This document shows, in pieces, positions 1 to 9,175 of a stretch of DNA of 64,000 nucleotides. Made by a program: the position numbers and the translations under genes. Location of the stretch: assembly GCF_900109365.1 (NCBI RefSeq), contig NZ_FNZR01000006.1:124001-188000 (forward strand). Reading direction: 5' to 3'. The DNA is from Parapedobacter koreensis. GTDB taxonomy: Bacteria > Bacteroidota > Bacteroidia > Sphingobacteriales > Sphingobacteriaceae. The notes under the pieces are model-generated. The model had not been told where the DNA came from. It made no database searches and worked only from the letters and a program-made list of their open reading frames with translations. How positions within the stretch are numbered: position 1 is the first letter of the stretch; every line of letters starts with the position of its first letter.

Positions 1-586
1 TAAGCTGCGGATCCGTGACCCGGAATGTGCGGCGGTGATGGGGCGTAAACCCATGCTGCAAGATGGCGTTCCTGTGGTGGATGGTTGGATAGCCCTTATT
101 TTGATGCCAGCCGTATTGGGGAAATTCTGCCGCGAGGTTTTCCATGTATTCGTCGCGGTATGTCTTGGCAAGTATGGATGCTGCGGCAATGGAGAGGTAC
201 TTGCCATCGCCCTTTATAATGCAGCAATGTGGGATTTGCTGGTAGGGGATAAACCGGTTGCCATCAACAATGATATACGCTGCCTTCAAAGTCAACATAT
301 CAAGCGCCCGATGCATCGCTAAATAGGAAGCGTTGTGAATATTAATCCGATCAATTTCTTCTGCAGTCACACTCGCGACAGCAAAAGCCAATGCGTTTGA
401 TTCGATGATGGGACGCAATTCGTGGCGTTGGGTGGCGGAGAGCTGTTTGGAATCCGTAAGTACCTCATGTGCGAAATCCTGTGAGAAGATTACGGCAGCA
501 GCAAATACCGGCCCGGCTAAGCAGCCCCGGCCTGCCTCATCACAACCTGCTTCAATAAATGTATCTTGATACCTGGACAGTAGCAT
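1..586 (-). CDS. rnhB: Ribonuclease HII, partial (C-terminus beyond left edge)
   Basis: RNase HII cleaves the RNA strand of RNA-DNA hybrids and removes single ribonucleotides misincorporated in DNA; it is cytoplasmic. Reading the minus strand from the ATG at 586 gives an open frame to the window edge (about 195 residues). The family motif DEAGRG is at residues 16-21 (catalytic Asp16 and Glu17), TDSKQLS follows at about residue 44, and the third catalytic Asp lies in [27 protein letters not shown] and GYPT are also typical of the family. No stop is reached by base 1, so a few C-terminal residues are missing. It is divergent from the gene at 704. Confidence 0.95.
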   Translation of the reverse strand, partial: MLLSRYQDTFIEAGCDEAGRGCLAGPVFAAAVIFSQDFAHEVLTDSKQLSATQRHELRPIIESNALAFAVASVTAEEIDRINIHNASYLAMHRALDMLTLKAAYIIVDGNRFIPYQQIPHCCIIKGDGKYLSIAAASILAKTYRDEYMENLAAEFPQYGWHQNKGYPTIHHRNAILQHGFTPHHRRTFRVTDPQL

Positions 587-615
587 TATGCCAAACAGTT
601 TCGTTAATCCGGGGG

Positions 616-641
616 CAAACTTAGGTAAAAATATACTTTTG
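616..641. promoter_or_regulatory. Divergent -7 elements for rnhB and the 704 gene
   Basis: TACTTTTG at 634-641 on the plus strand matches the Bacteroidota -7 consensus TAnnTTTG and lies about 60 bases before the ATG at 704. On the minus strand, TAAGTTTG (623 to 616) matches the same consensus and lies 30 bases before rnhB. No convincing -33 TTG was found for either, so this is a moderate call. Confidence 0.4.
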
Positions 642-703
642 TCCGTATAAAAGGGTTTAATGCCCCTGTTGTAATAATTCTTATACAATTAAACTAATCA
701 ATT

Positions 704-1516
704 ATGGCGGTGTCAAAATCACACATTACAGTACAAATGACTAGGAATACTTGTACGCTTTTGTTATTCATGCTTGCTTTGGCAAATCCGATCGCTGCGC
801 AGCGAAATAAGGGTAATGTCCAACAATCGTTGGATCGGGCTACGGCGATCGTTATTGATGGAAAGCTTGATGAATGGGGGGATACACTAGTCTATGAACA
901 TGCCACACAAAAGTTTCGTTACCATATCAAAAACGACGACAAAAATCTTTACATCGCCATGCGGGTGGTTGACAAGGATCGGCAGATGCAGATTTTTGCG
1001 CAAGGGCTTGCCTTTATGACCAATACCAAAGGCAAGAAAAGGGAGGGGCCCACGGTATATTTCCCTGTTGCGGATCGATTGGCTTTTCGTTCGATCATGT
1101 CGGCAGATAATGATAATCGTCCTGACGATATGCGAAAAGGCGCACTTGCGGCCATACGTGCTATTTACGTGATGCGATTTGAAGATGTGCTCGATGGGCA
1201 AATTTCGTTGGAAAACACCTATGGGATCCATGCCCAAGCCACGTTGGATACCGCAGATGCGCTGTGTGTCGAGATGGCGGTTCCGCTTGAGCGCTTGCGG
1301 GTGTCTGTCCAGGACGGCGATGAGCTGGCGTTCAATGTAAAGATTAATGGCGTGATGATACCCGGCAGCGGCAGCTCGGCGAGCACTATGAGACGGGGTT
1401 ATGGCTATCCCTATGGTTATGGCTACGGCTATCCTTATGGTTATGGGCAGGCGATGCCGTCAAAGCCAAGAGAAGAACCCGGTGTATGGGTGGTGGCACC
1501 TTTAGCTAAAGAATAA
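704..1516 (+). CDS. Secreted protein with CBM9/DOMON-like fold and Tyr/Gly-rich repeat
   Basis: The N-terminus has a hydrophobic stretch ending in PIAAQ (about residues 18-33), a good signal peptide. The start could be the ATG at 704 or the internal ATG at 737, which gives a more usual signal-peptide length. The stretch AIVIDGKLDEWGD near residue 50 resembles the start of the CBM9-like sugar-binding fold found in many secreted Bacteroidota proteins, so an extracytoplasmic ligand-binding role is possible but not shown. Near the C-terminus (about residues 230-250) is a low-complexity run built from GYGYPYGYG. It lies 16 bases upstream of a barrel protein that also has Gly-rich loops, and the two probably form an operon. 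Product function is unknown. Confidence 0.75.
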   Translation: MAVSKSHITVQMTRNTCTLLLFMLALANPIAAQRNKGNVQQSLDRATAIVIDGKLDEWGDTLVYEHATQKFRYHIKNDDKNLYIAMRVVDKDRQMQIFAQGLAFMTNTKGKKREGPTVYFPVADRLAFRSIMSADNDNRPDDMRKGALAAIRAIYVMRFEDVLDGQISLENTYGIHAQATLDTADALCVEMAVPLERLRVSVQDGDELAFNVKINGVMIPGSGSSASTMRRGYGYPYGYGYGYPYGYGQAMPSKPREEPGVWVVAPLAKE

Positions 1517-1532
1517 TTTTTATTTATCAATA

Positions 1533-4445
1533 ATGACAATCATCAATCAATCAGGTATTAGACAAACAATTACAGTAGGTCTTTTGAGCATACTATTTAC
1601 GTCGCTCAGCATTGTGGGGTTTTCCCAAACCAATAAACGGGTACTAGGTACATTAGGTAACCAGAATGGAGAACCCATCGTGGGTGCATCCATCAAGCTG
1701 GTGTCAGACCTTGATTCCGTGCAAACAAGTTCCGGTGTCGGCGGATTGTTTACCTTTAACAATATCAAGGGTGAACGTTTCACGCTCACGGTGACCAGCT
1801 TGGGTTTTGATACATTGCAACGGAGCTTTGCTTTTGAAGGCAAAAATGAATTGAAGACGCCCGTAAGCCTCAACGAATCGAGCCAAATGCTTGCGGAAGT
1901 ATCCGTGACCGGTGTGGCACCCATCACGGTAAAAGAAGATACTTTGGAATACGCCACAAAAGATTTGCGGCTACGGGAAGGCGCGTTGGTAGAGGATGCC
2001 TTGAAAAAGTTGGACGGCGTAGAAGTAGATAAAGATGGCAACGTGACGGCACAAGGAGAGACCGTGACCCGCGCCCGCATCAATGGAAAGGACTTTTTCG
2101 GAGGGGATATCAAGGCAGCTATCCAGAACCTGCCTGCCGAGATCATTGAAAAGATACAGATTGTGGATGATTATGGCGATATGGCCAATGTTACCGGAAA
2201 CCGTACGGGTGATCCGGAACGGGTATTGAACTTGGAAATAGCCCCTGAACGGAACAATGGTGATTTCGGTAATTTCCGTGTAGGCGGAGGTACGGAAGAC
2301 CGCTACCAAGCAACAGGATCGTATGGCATGTTTAAGGAGGGGGTGCAACTGTCCGTACTGGGCAACCTGAATAACGTGAATGCCAACTTATTTGATTTCA
2401 ATATCCGTAGCGGTGGTGCCCGGCGCGCTCCGGGTGGCGGTAGTTTTGGCCGTGGCTTTGGCGGCGGCGCCGGAATGGGCTTTGGCGGCCCGGGGTTTGG
2501 CGGAAACAACGGCCTCACCAATACCCAGTCAATCGGGCTGAATTACAGGCAGGACTTTAATGACAAACTCACCATGTATGGGGAATACAGCTTTGGCCAT
2601 ACCGACAATGCGACGTTGAGCAACGAACTTAGGGAAATCATCAGCCCGGACGCGAGTACGTATACGACAAGTAACATGGACAACGGCAGTATTGGCAATG
2701 ATCATCGTTTTAGCTGGAATATCGAATATAAACCGGATGACAAGAATTATATTAAATTTTCACCGAACTTCACCTACCGGCAGAACCGTGCAAATAACCT
2801 GTCATTAAGCACCAATAGCCGGGGGCAATCGCTGATAAACGACCTGACCAATAGGCAGCTGGATAAATCGTATACGCCAAACTATGGTGCCAGCGGTTTA
2901 TACAACCGGCGGTTGAGCGAAAAGGGGCGGAATATCTTCATCAACTTTTCATTAAATACGGCAAGCACAGAACAGGATCAGGAACGGATACTGAACACGT
3001 TGGTGTATGAAACAGCGGTAGAGGATTTGGAAAGTGTATACCAGCAGCACTTGATCAACCTGGATAACAAGAACCTGAATGGTGGTACGACGCTGTCTTA
3101 TATCGAGCCGTTGGGCCAATACAGCAATTTGGAGGTGAGTTACGACTTCAATTTTGCATCGTATGATAATAACCGCCAAGCCAATGCGTACGATGCGACA
3201 GGGATAATTATCGACAATCCTAATTATAACAATAATCGGGCATATGATTACACGTTTTACACCCATCGGGGATCGCTTACCTACCGCTATCGCAACGATA
3301 AGTGGAATTACTCATTAGGTGTGGCAGCACAGCCCAATTTATTACGCGGAGGTGCAAACATCGACGGGCAGGCCATTCCCATCAATAGAAATGGATTCAA
3401 CTGGATGCCCGTTGCCCGGGTAGAGTATGAAATGTCACGTACCAAACGATTCAATATTAATTACTCAGGGCGTGCCAATGAACCCGGTGTGACGCAGATA
3501 CAACCCTTCACCGATTATTCCAATGCGAATGCGCCGGTAACGGGAAATCCGAATCTGTCTGCTGAATTTACGCATGAACTGCGCATTAACTACCGGAATT
3601 TCAATATCGGCGAGGGCAATTCCTTTTTTGTGGGCTTGACGGGTTCATTGGCTGAGGATAAGATTGTGACCAACCGGACTACCTTTTTGGATGATTCCAT
3701 TGGCGTGGTGCAGGCCACGGAATACCTCAATACCAATGGATTCTACAATACGAGGGGCTTTTATAATTTTTCAAAACCCTTTGCAAACCGCACCTATACC
3801 TTATCGTTCAATGGTATGGTAGCGTACAACAACAACGTATCGTATACGACCTCGGAGCTAAATGACAATACAGGAGAGCCCTATTTCAATACAGCGCGGA
3901 ATATTGCAAAAAACTGGGTGCTTTCGCAAGGTATTAATTTCAGGTACAACCCCAAAGAGACCATAGAAGTCACTCCGGGTGTAAGGTACACTTACAACAC
4001 AACGCGTAATACGGTCACTTCGGGGAGCAACCGCGATGTGTCTACCTGGGCACTCACGTTGAATGGTTCGGCAAACCTTACGCCTACCTGGATATTCGGC
4101 GCCGATCTGGCAAAAACGAGCAATAATGGCTATACCAGTTCGGTGGGTGCCAATCCGATGATTATCAATGCGTATGTTGAGAAGCAGTTTTTCAAAGGGA
4201 GGAACGGTGCTATCCGTTTCCAGGCGTTTGACCTGCTCAACGAGCAGACCAGCATATCACGTAATGTCACGGAAAATATGATTGTGGATAGCCGGAGCAA
4301 CCGGTTGGCCCGTTACTTCATGCTTTCGCTCACCTATCGATTCTCCAACTTCGCCGGAGGCAACATGTTTGACCGTCAGGGTGGCCCAGGAGGTCCGGGC
4401 GGGCCAGGTGGATGGGGCGGCGACCGGAGGTCCGGAGGCTTCTAA
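1533..4445 (+). CDS. TonB-receptor-like outer membrane beta-barrel protein
   Basis: The 970-aa protein has a signal peptide ending near GFSQ (residue 32), then a CarboxypepD_reg-like beta-sandwich (GEPIVGASIKL... FTFNNIKGE, about 36-120). A plug-like region follows (about 130-230, including EDALKKLDGVEVDKDGN and RINGKDFFGGD), then a long barrel region of alternating aromatic strands. This order matches Bacteroidota outer-membrane beta-barrel family proteins related to TonB-dependent receptors. Unusual features are a Gly-rich insert near residues 290-330 and a C-terminal tail of GGPGGPGG type after the last strand. Transport substrate cannot be told. It sits directly behind the secreted 704 protein and ends in a strong terminator. 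Confidence 0.85.
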   Translation: MTIINQSGIRQTITVGLLSILFTSLSIVGFSQTNKRVLGTLGNQNGEPIVGASIKLVSDLDSVQTSSGVGGLFTFNNIKGERFTLTVTSLGFDTLQRSFAFEGKNELKTPVSLNESSQMLAEVSVTGVAPITVKEDTLEYATKDLRLREGALVEDALKKLDGVEVDKDGNVTAQGETVTRARINGKDFFGGDIKAAIQNLPAEIIEKIQIVDDYGDMANVTGNRTGDPERVLNLEIAPERNNGDFGNFRVGGGTEDRYQATGSYGMFKEGVQLSVLGNLNNVNANLFDFNIRSGGARRAPGGGSFGRGFGGGAGMGFGGPGFGGNNGLTNTQSIGLNYRQDFNDKLTMYGEYSFGHTDNATLSNELREIISPDASTYTTSNMDNGSIGNDHRFSWNIEYKPDDKNYIKFSPNFTYRQNRANNLSLSTNSRGQSLINDLTNRQLDKSYTPNYGASGLYNRRLSEKGRNIFINFSLNTASTEQDQERILNTLVYETAVEDLESVYQQHLINLDNKNLNGGTTLSYIEPLGQYSNLEVSYDFNFASYDNNRQANAYDATGIIIDNPNYNNNRAYDYTFYTHRGSLTYRYRNDKWNYSLGVAAQPNLLRGGANIDGQAIPINRNGFNWMPVARVEYEMSRTKRFNINYSGRANEPGVTQIQPFTDYSNANAPVTGNPNLSAEFTHELRINYRNFNIGEGNSFFVGLTGSLAEDKIVTNRTTFLDDSIGVVQATEYLNTNGFYNTRGFYNFSKPFANRTYTLSFNGMVAYNNNVSYTTSELNDNTGEPYFNTARNIAKNWVLSQGINFRYNPKETIEVTPGVRYTYNTTRNTVTSGSNRDVSTWALTLNGSANLTPTWIFGADLAKTSNNGYTSSVGANPMIINAYVEKQFFKGRNGAIRFQAFDLLNEQTSISRNVTENMIVDSRSNRLARYFMLSLTYRFSNFAGGNMFDRQGGPGGPGGPGGWGGDRRSGGF

Positions 4446-4484
4446 AAAACCTGCCGGGTTTTTAAAAACCCGGCAGGTTTTTTT
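4444..4484 (+). terminator. Rho-independent terminator, perfect 20-bp inverted repeat
   Basis: AAAAAACCTGCCGGGTTTTT at 4444-4463 is followed immediately by its exact reverse complement at 4464-4483, and the right side ends in seven T. The GC core CCTGCCGGG/CCCGGCAGG makes a strong hairpin. Because A and T runs flank both sides, it could work in both directions. It separates the barrel gene from the M16 peptidase. Confidence 0.9.
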
Positions 4485-4500
4485 ATTATCTTGCGTGGCA

Positions 4501-5727
4501 ATGGAATATGAGCTCATTCATCTGCCAAATGGCATCCGGGTAATCCTGCATCATGCTGCTTCTCCGGTATCCCATGTATGCATGATCATCAACGCTGGGG
4601 CACGGGATGAGGGAGAAGGCCACTACGGATTGGCTCACCTCATCGAACACCTCCTGTTTAAGCAAACGGAAAAACGCAATACGACACAGATATTGAATAG
4701 GTTGGAAGCTGTGGGCGGGGATCTCAATGCCTATACGACGAAAGAGTATACCTGCGTCCACGCGTCTTTCCTGTCGCCGTATTTGGCACGCGCGCTGGAT
4801 CTTTTTGAAGATTTGTTTTTCCATTCTGTTTTTCCGGAAAATGAGCTGGAAAAGGAAAAAGGGGTGATCCTGGATGAGATGGCCTCGTATTGGGATAGCC
4901 CTGAAGAAGCTATCATGGATGATTTCGAGGATCAGCTTTTTCGGGGGCATGCATTGGGACATAACATCTTAGGTACGGTAGATGACCTCAAGCGGCTTGC
5001 CAAGGCGGACATTGTTGCATTCATCCAGCAGCATTATAATACGCATGAGACGATAATCGGTATCAGCGGTGATTATACCTGGAAAGAAACCAACGGTATC
5101 GTCACCCGGATCTTGGGTAAGATTCCGGAAAACCAACGCCGAAAAAGAAAATCATCTCCTGCCGAGCATGAAAATACCCATGTTGTCATTAAAAAACCCA
5201 TTAATCAATCCCACTACGTCATGGGTGGCCTGGCCTATGACAACCATCACGAATATAAAACCGGGCTATTGCTGCTCAACAATATCTTAGGCGGGATGGG
5301 CATGAGCTCCCGGCTCAATCTCATTATACGCGAGAAACATGGGATCGCATATACCATCGAATCCAACTATACGCCGTTTTCGGATACGGGCTTGTTCCAT
5401 GTCTATTTTGGAACGGATGAGGAAAAAGTGGACAAGGCTGCGCGGTTGGTGACGCGTGAACTGAAAAAAATGCGTGACCAGAAACTAGGGGTAATGCAAC
5501 TTTACCAAGCAAAGAAGAAATTCAAAGGCCAAATTGCACTGGGGGAAGAAAACAGGCTTAATCTGATTATCACATTGGCCAAAAGTCTGCTGGATTACAG
5601 CCAAGTACAAACCTTGGCGGAGGTTTTTGCGAAAATCGACGCGGTAACGGCCGATCAATTGCTGGCTATTGCCAATGAGATATTTGCTGATGGGCATCTT
5701 TCCAGCTTGCGCTTTGTCCCGGAATAA
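4501..5727 (+). CDS. M16 family zinc metallopeptidase (insulinase/processing-peptidase type)
   Basis: The 408-aa protein carries the inverted zinc motif HxxEH as HLIEH (His46, Glu49, His50), with the third ligand Glu expected in the LEKEKGVILDEM region about 75 residues later. The C-terminal half holds the inactive-domain signature (GGMGMSSRLNLIIREKHGIAYTIES). Length fits single-subunit M16B peptidases, which degrade peptides and small proteins. The frame is open further upstream, to 4282, but that part lies inside the preceding gene and the terminator. The ATG at 4501 starts exactly at the family's usual N-terminus (MEYELIHLPNG). No signal peptide, so probably cytoplasmic. Confidence 0.93.
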   Translation: MEYELIHLPNGIRVILHHAASPVSHVCMIINAGARDEGEGHYGLAHLIEHLLFKQTEKRNTTQILNRLEAVGGDLNAYTTKEYTCVHASFLSPYLARALDLFEDLFFHSVFPENELEKEKGVILDEMASYWDSPEEAIMDDFEDQLFRGHALGHNILGTVDDLKRLAKADIVAFIQQHYNTHETIIGISGDYTWKETNGIVTRILGKIPENQRRKRKSSPAEHENTHVVIKKPINQSHYVMGGLAYDNHHEYKTGLLLLNNILGGMGMSSRLNLIIREKHGIAYTIESNYTPFSDTGLFHVYFGTDEEKVDKAARLVTRELKKMRDQKLGVMQLYQAKKKFKGQIALGEENRLNLIITLAKSLLDYSQVQTLAEVFAKIDAVTADQLLAIANEIFADGHLSSLRFVPE

Positions 5728-5752
5728 GCAAGGACTTCATGCGGTTTTTTGA

Positions 5753-5760
5753 TATCTTTG
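5753..5760 (+). promoter_or_regulatory. -7 element for fabD
   Basis: TATCTTTG matches TAnnTTTG and lies 40 bases before the fabD ATG in an intergenic gap. The -33 side is not clear. Confidence 0.45.
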
Positions 5761-5800
5761 CCGATATTTTGTCACCTATATTAATTAAACTGAACAACAA

Positions 5801-6685
5801 ATGAAGCACGCGTATATATTCCCCGGACAAGGAGCTCAATTCGTAGGGATGGGCAGCGATCTGTATAACCATAGTGAAGAAACAAGGTTTCTGTTTGAAC
5901 AGGCCAATGAAATTTTGGGTTTCCGCATTACGGATGTAATGTTTGAAGGCACGGACGAGGATCTGAAACAAACCCGCGTGACCCAACCGGCGATTTTCCT
6001 GCATTCGGTTATCTTGGCGAACGTATTGGGCCGGGCATTTAATCCGGATATGGTGGCCGGACACTCATTGGGTGAATTTTCGGCCTTGGTGGCTGCGGGA
6101 GCATTGGGCTTCGAAGACGGCCTGCGGCTGGTCGCTGCGCGTGCGAATGCCATGCAAAAGGCCACCGAAATCCAACCTTCTACGATGGCTGCCATCCTGG
6201 GACTTGATGATTTCACCGTAGAAGACATTTGCCAGCGGGTGAGCGACGTGGTGGTGCCTGCTAACTACAACTGTCCGGGGCAACTGGTGATTTCAGGAAC
6301 GATTGAAGGGGTGGATAAAGCTTGTGAACTGCTGCTGGAGGCAGGTGCGAAGCGCGCCCTGAAACTCAATGTAGGGGGGGCATTCCATTCTCCATTGATG
6401 GAAGCTGCTAAGGTAGAATTGCAGACAGCTATAGAGGCCACGACGATCAATGAACCGGTGTGCCCGGTATATCAGAACATCGATGCCAAGCCCTATAGGG
6501 ATCCGGCGGCCATAAAGCGCAATTTGATCGAACAGCTTACAGGGCCGGTACGTTGGACGCAAACGGTCCTGCATATGATTGAAGATGGCGCTGCTTCATT
6601 TACGGAAGTAGGGCCTGGCAACGTATTGCAGGGATTGGTGAAAAAAATAAACCGCCAAGTGGAGACAGCCGCTGCGACCTTATAG
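5801..6685 (+). CDS. fabD: Malonyl-CoA:ACP transacylase
   Basis: FabD moves the malonyl group from CoA to acyl carrier protein, supplying the extender unit for type II fatty-acid synthesis in the cytoplasm. The 294-aa sequence shows the oxyanion-hole motif PGQGAQ (residues 8-13), the nucleophile elbow GHSLGEF with Ser89, and the catalytic His in GAFHSPLM (about residue 194). Length matches the family (about 290-310). It has its own -7 box and ends tail-to-tail with metK, with a 6-base overlap of the two coding ends. Confidence 0.97.
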   Translation: MKHAYIFPGQGAQFVGMGSDLYNHSEETRFLFEQANEILGFRITDVMFEGTDEDLKQTRVTQPAIFLHSVILANVLGRAFNPDMVAGHSLGEFSALVAAGALGFEDGLRLVAARANAMQKATEIQPSTMAAILGLDDFTVEDICQRVSDVVVPANYNCPGQLVISGTIEGVDKACELLLEAGAKRALKLNVGGAFHSPLMEAAKVELQTAIEATTINEPVCPVYQNIDAKPYRDPAAIKRNLIEQLTGPVRWTQTVLHMIEDGAASFTEVGPGNVLQGLVKKINRQVETAAATL

Positions 6686-7933
6686 GTCGAAAGCGGCTTT
6701 CACGTTGTCTACATAATCTAATTTTTCCCACGTAAACAGCTCCACATCCAGCGAAGTGGTTTCCCCATTGCTGTTTTCGAAGGTTTTGGTCACGGTTCGC
6801 GGTTCGCGTCCCATATGGCCATATGCTGCTGTTTCTGAATAAATCGGGCTGCGGAGCTTGAGCCGTGTTTCGATACCATAGGGTGTCATGTCAAACAGCT
6901 CCTGGATTTTAGCGGCAATTTCGCCATCTGACAGCCCCACTTTAGCTGTGCCATAGGTATTGACGTATATACCAATGGGGTCTTTTACACCGATGGCGTA
7001 GGAGATTTGGACTAAAAGTTCGTCAGCCACGCCTGCAGCCACTAAATTTTTGGCGATATGCCGGGTTGCATATGCCGCAGAGCGGTCTACTTTGGAAGGA
7101 TCCTTACCAGAGAAGGCACCACCACCATGGCCACCTTTGCCACCATACGTATCGACAATGATCTTCCTGCCAGTCAGCCCGGTATCACCATGCGGTCCGC
7201 CGATTACGAATTTGCCGGTCGGATTGATGTGATATTTGATGCTGTCGGTGAAAAGCTGCTGCAGCTCCGGCTTCAATTGTGATTTTACCCTGGGCATGAG
7301 AATGTCAATGATATCCCGTTTGATTTTCTCAAGCATGGCAGCTTCGCTGTCAAACTCGTCATGTTGGGTGGATACGACAATGGCATCAATGCGGGTAGGT
7401 CGGTGATTATCGTCGTATTCAAGGGTTACCTGCGCCTTTGAGTCGGGCCTCAGGTATTTTATTTCGTCATTTTCACGGCGCAGTGCGGCAAGTTCGTAGA
7501 GCAACCTGTGTGCAAGGTCAAGGGCCAAAGGCATTAGATTTTCGGTTTCATTGTTTGCATAGCCAAACATGATCCCTTGATCCCCTGCACCTTGCTCCTG
7601 CTTTTCTTTACGGTCTACGCCTTGGTTGATATCCGGGGACTGCTCATGGATGGCAGAAAGGATTCCGCAGGAGTTGGCCTCAAACATGTATTCAGATTTG
7701 GTGTACCCGATGCGTTCGATCACTGAGCGCGCGATTTTGGGTACATCCAAGTATATTTTGGATTTAACTTCACCGGCAAGCACCACTTGTCCGGTGGTGA
7801 CCAATGTTTCAATGGCAACGCGCGAATCCGGATCCCACGCCAGGAAGTTGTCAATAAGCGCATCTGAAATCTGATCAGCTATCTTATCTGGATGTCCTTC
7901 GGAAACGGATTCTGAAGTGAATAAATAAGGCAT
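6680..7933 (-). CDS. metK: S-adenosylmethionine synthase
   Basis: MetK makes S-adenosylmethionine from methionine and ATP. The 417-aa product has the family motifs [16 protein letters not shown] (about 14-29), [12 protein letters not shown] and [17 protein letters not shown], plus the P-loop-like GGGAFSGKD. The length is slightly above the usual 380-400. The gene is monocistronic on the minus strand, with its own promoter near 8082-8112 and a leader of about 140 bases. That leader carries a probable SAM-II riboswitch, so product feedback on expression is likely. Confidence 0.98.
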   Translation of the reverse strand: MPYLFTSESVSEGHPDKIADQISDALIDNFLAWDPDSRVAIETLVTTGQVVLAGEVKSKIYLDVPKIARSVIERIGYTKSEYMFEANSCGILSAIHEQSPDINQGVDRKEKQEQGAGDQGIMFGYANNETENLMPLALDLAHRLLYELAALRRENDEIKYLRPDSKAQVTLEYDDNHRPTRIDAIVVSTQHDEFDSEAAMLEKIKRDIIDILMPRVKSQLKPELQQLFTDSIKYHINPTGKFVIGGPHGDTGLTGRKIIVDTYGGKGGHGGGAFSGKDPSKVDRSAAYATRHIAKNLVAAGVADELLVQISYAIGVKDPIGIYVNTYGTAKVGLSDGEIAAKIQELFDMTPYGIETRLKLRSPIYSETAAYGHMGREPRTVTKTFENSNGETTSLDVELFTWEKLDYVDNVKAAFDL

Positions 7934-7992
7934 ACCGTTATTGTTTTCTAATAATAAATAATATAATATTTAAATGGTTGAAATGGGGGAAA

Positions 7993-8070
7993 GCATGTTT
8001 TTAGCACTTTTTTACCGTGGTTGCAATCCTATGAAGGCTCTGGAGGGCTATCATATGCAAATCAATCCAC
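7993..8070 (-). ncRNA. Probable SAM-II riboswitch in the metK leader
   Basis: On the minus strand the leader reads, in order: GTGG (8070-8067), then TGATTT followed by GCAT, a loop insertion of about 30 bases, ATTGCAA, CCAC (8020-8017, pairing with GTGG), GGTAAAAAAG, and GCTAAAAA followed by CATGC. SAM-II aptamers show the same order: GAUUU, AUUGCAA, P1 3' strand, UAAA, GCUAAAAA. The GCAU just after GAUUU can pair with AUGC just after GCUAAAAA, as the pseudoknot requires but with different bases. The element begins about five bases after the predicted start site and ends about 60 bases before metK. The rest of 7934-8235 holds only this leader, the two promoters and the lipid kinase leader. 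Recognised by eye; covariance scoring was not run. Confidence 0.65.
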
Positions 8071-8081
8071 ATTTCACGCTG

Positions 8082-8112
8082 CAAAGCTACAATACTTTTG
8101 TTGTTTTCAAAA
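8082..8112 (-). promoter_or_regulatory. metK promoter (-33 TTTTG, -7 TAGCTTTG)
   Basis: On the minus strand TTTTG (8112 to 8108) is followed after 18 bases by TAGCTTTG (8089 to 8082), a complete Bacteroidota-type promoter. It predicts a start near 8075, just ahead of the SAM-II candidate. Confidence 0.6.
8093..8100 (+). promoter_or_regulatory. -7 element for the lipid kinase gene
   Basis: TACTTTTG on the plus strand fits TAnnTTTG and overlaps the divergent metK promoter. Transcription from here would begin after 8100 and favours the ATG at 8236 over the codon at 8098 as the true start of the next gene. Confidence 0.45.
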
Positions 8113-8235
8113 TGGCGAGTTGCTAGATTCATCATTCGGGACAGGATGGTATTAAGTTTTTATAAATTGTTGCCATACCCAATAGAATATATCATTATTG
8201 CTGATACATTTGTGCTAATAAACACGCCAAATAGC

Positions 8236-9114
8236 ATGGTGGAGAAGAAGCGTATTTTATTTATTATTAATCCGATATCGGGCGGTAAGAAGAAAAAAGG
8301 GGTCGAGAAGGTCGTGCTGGAAGATCTTGATTTAGCACAATATGATCCTGAATTTGTCTTTACGGAATGTGTAGGCCATGCTAACGAGCTGGCGGCAAAG
8401 GCTGTAGCTGACGAGCTGGATGTCGTGGTAGCGGTGGGCGGAGACGGTACAATCAATGAAATTGCATCTGCCCTGAACGGTACCGGTACCGCATTGGGCG
8501 TGATTCCAGAAGGATCGGGCAATGGCTTGGCGCTATACTTGGGTATACCGCTCAATGAACGGGCAGCCGTGCGGCGATTGAATCGGTTTGAGCCGATGAA
8601 GATTGACAGCGGTGTCATCAATGGCTTGCCCTTTTTCAATATGGCCGGTATCGGGTTCGATGCTTCGGTAAGTGATCGGTTTGCCAATGACTCGCTTCGG
8701 GGGCCTATCGGATACTTAAAGGCGGTATTAGCCGAAATAAGTACCTATAAACCAGCGCGATGTGTGTTGGATATTGATGGAAAAATAGTTGAACGCGAGG
8801 CCTTTATGATAAGTGTTGCTAATTCGCCGCAGTATGGCAATAATGCATATGTTGCCCCGCAGGCATCCGTGACCGATGGCATATTGGATGTATGCATCGT
8901 CCATAAATTCCCGTTATATACGATTCCCATGATGGTGTTTCACCTGTTTAACAAGACGGCTGACCAATCGGAGTACGTAGAAATCATCCCCGGTCGGCAG
9001 ATCCGTATCGAACGGGAATGTGCAGGGGCTGTACATGTGGATGGCGAACCGAAGGAAATGGGAGCCGTATTGGATATTGCTGTGAATCCTGGGTCATTGA
9101 TTATCCTTTGTTGA
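8236..9114 (+). CDS. Diacylglycerol kinase family lipid kinase (YegS/BmrU type)
   Basis: Members of this family phosphorylate diacylglycerol or related lipids at the inner membrane face, or act as NAD-kinase-fold proteins with other small substrates. From the ATG at 8236 the protein is 292 aa and starts MVEKKRILFIINPISGGKK, the family's normal N-terminus. The nucleotide-binding GGDGT is at residues 68-72 and PEGSGNG at 91-97; GIGFDASVS and DGILDV also fit. The frame is open to 8098, but that extension is hydrophobic, has no family similarity I can see, and overlaps the promoter. Exact substrate is unknown. Confidence 0.88.
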   Translation: MVEKKRILFIINPISGGKKKKGVEKVVLEDLDLAQYDPEFVFTECVGHANELAAKAVADELDVVVAVGGDGTINEIASALNGTGTALGVIPEGSGNGLALYLGIPLNERAAVRRLNRFEPMKIDSGVINGLPFFNMAGIGFDASVSDRFANDSLRGPIGYLKAVLAEISTYKPARCVLDIDGKIVEREAFMISVANSPQYGNNAYVAPQASVTDGILDVCIVHKFPLYTIPMMVFHLFNKTADQSEYVEIIPGRQIRIERECAGAVHVDGEPKEMGAVLDIAVNPGSLIILC

Positions 9115-9175
9115 GCCACCGTATCAATTTTGACGTTAAACGTAATTTATTCATAAAATAATCGTTTACTAAAGC

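Noticed and set aside
35-322. 95-codon plus-strand frame at the left edge
   Set aside because: It is the shadow of rnhB, whose minus-strand reading shows all RNase HII motifs.
2403-2520. Frameshift or repeat expansion in the Gly-rich stretch of the barrel gene
   Set aside because: The frame is continuous and the Gly-rich insert is common in this family; no tandem DNA repeat of constant unit is seen.
4282-4500. N-terminal extension of the M16 peptidase
   Set aside because: It overlaps the barrel gene and the terminator; homologues start at the MEYELIHLPNG position.
7934-8080. SAM-I riboswitch upstream of metK
   Set aside because: GCAACC and GTGCTAA pieces are present, but the GGAGGGA and GATGAAG elements of SAM-I are missing; the SAM-II order fits better.
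8098-8235. N-terminal extension of the lipid kinase
   Set aside because: It overlaps the predicted promoter and lacks family similarity; MVEKKRILFIINP at 8236 is the normal start.
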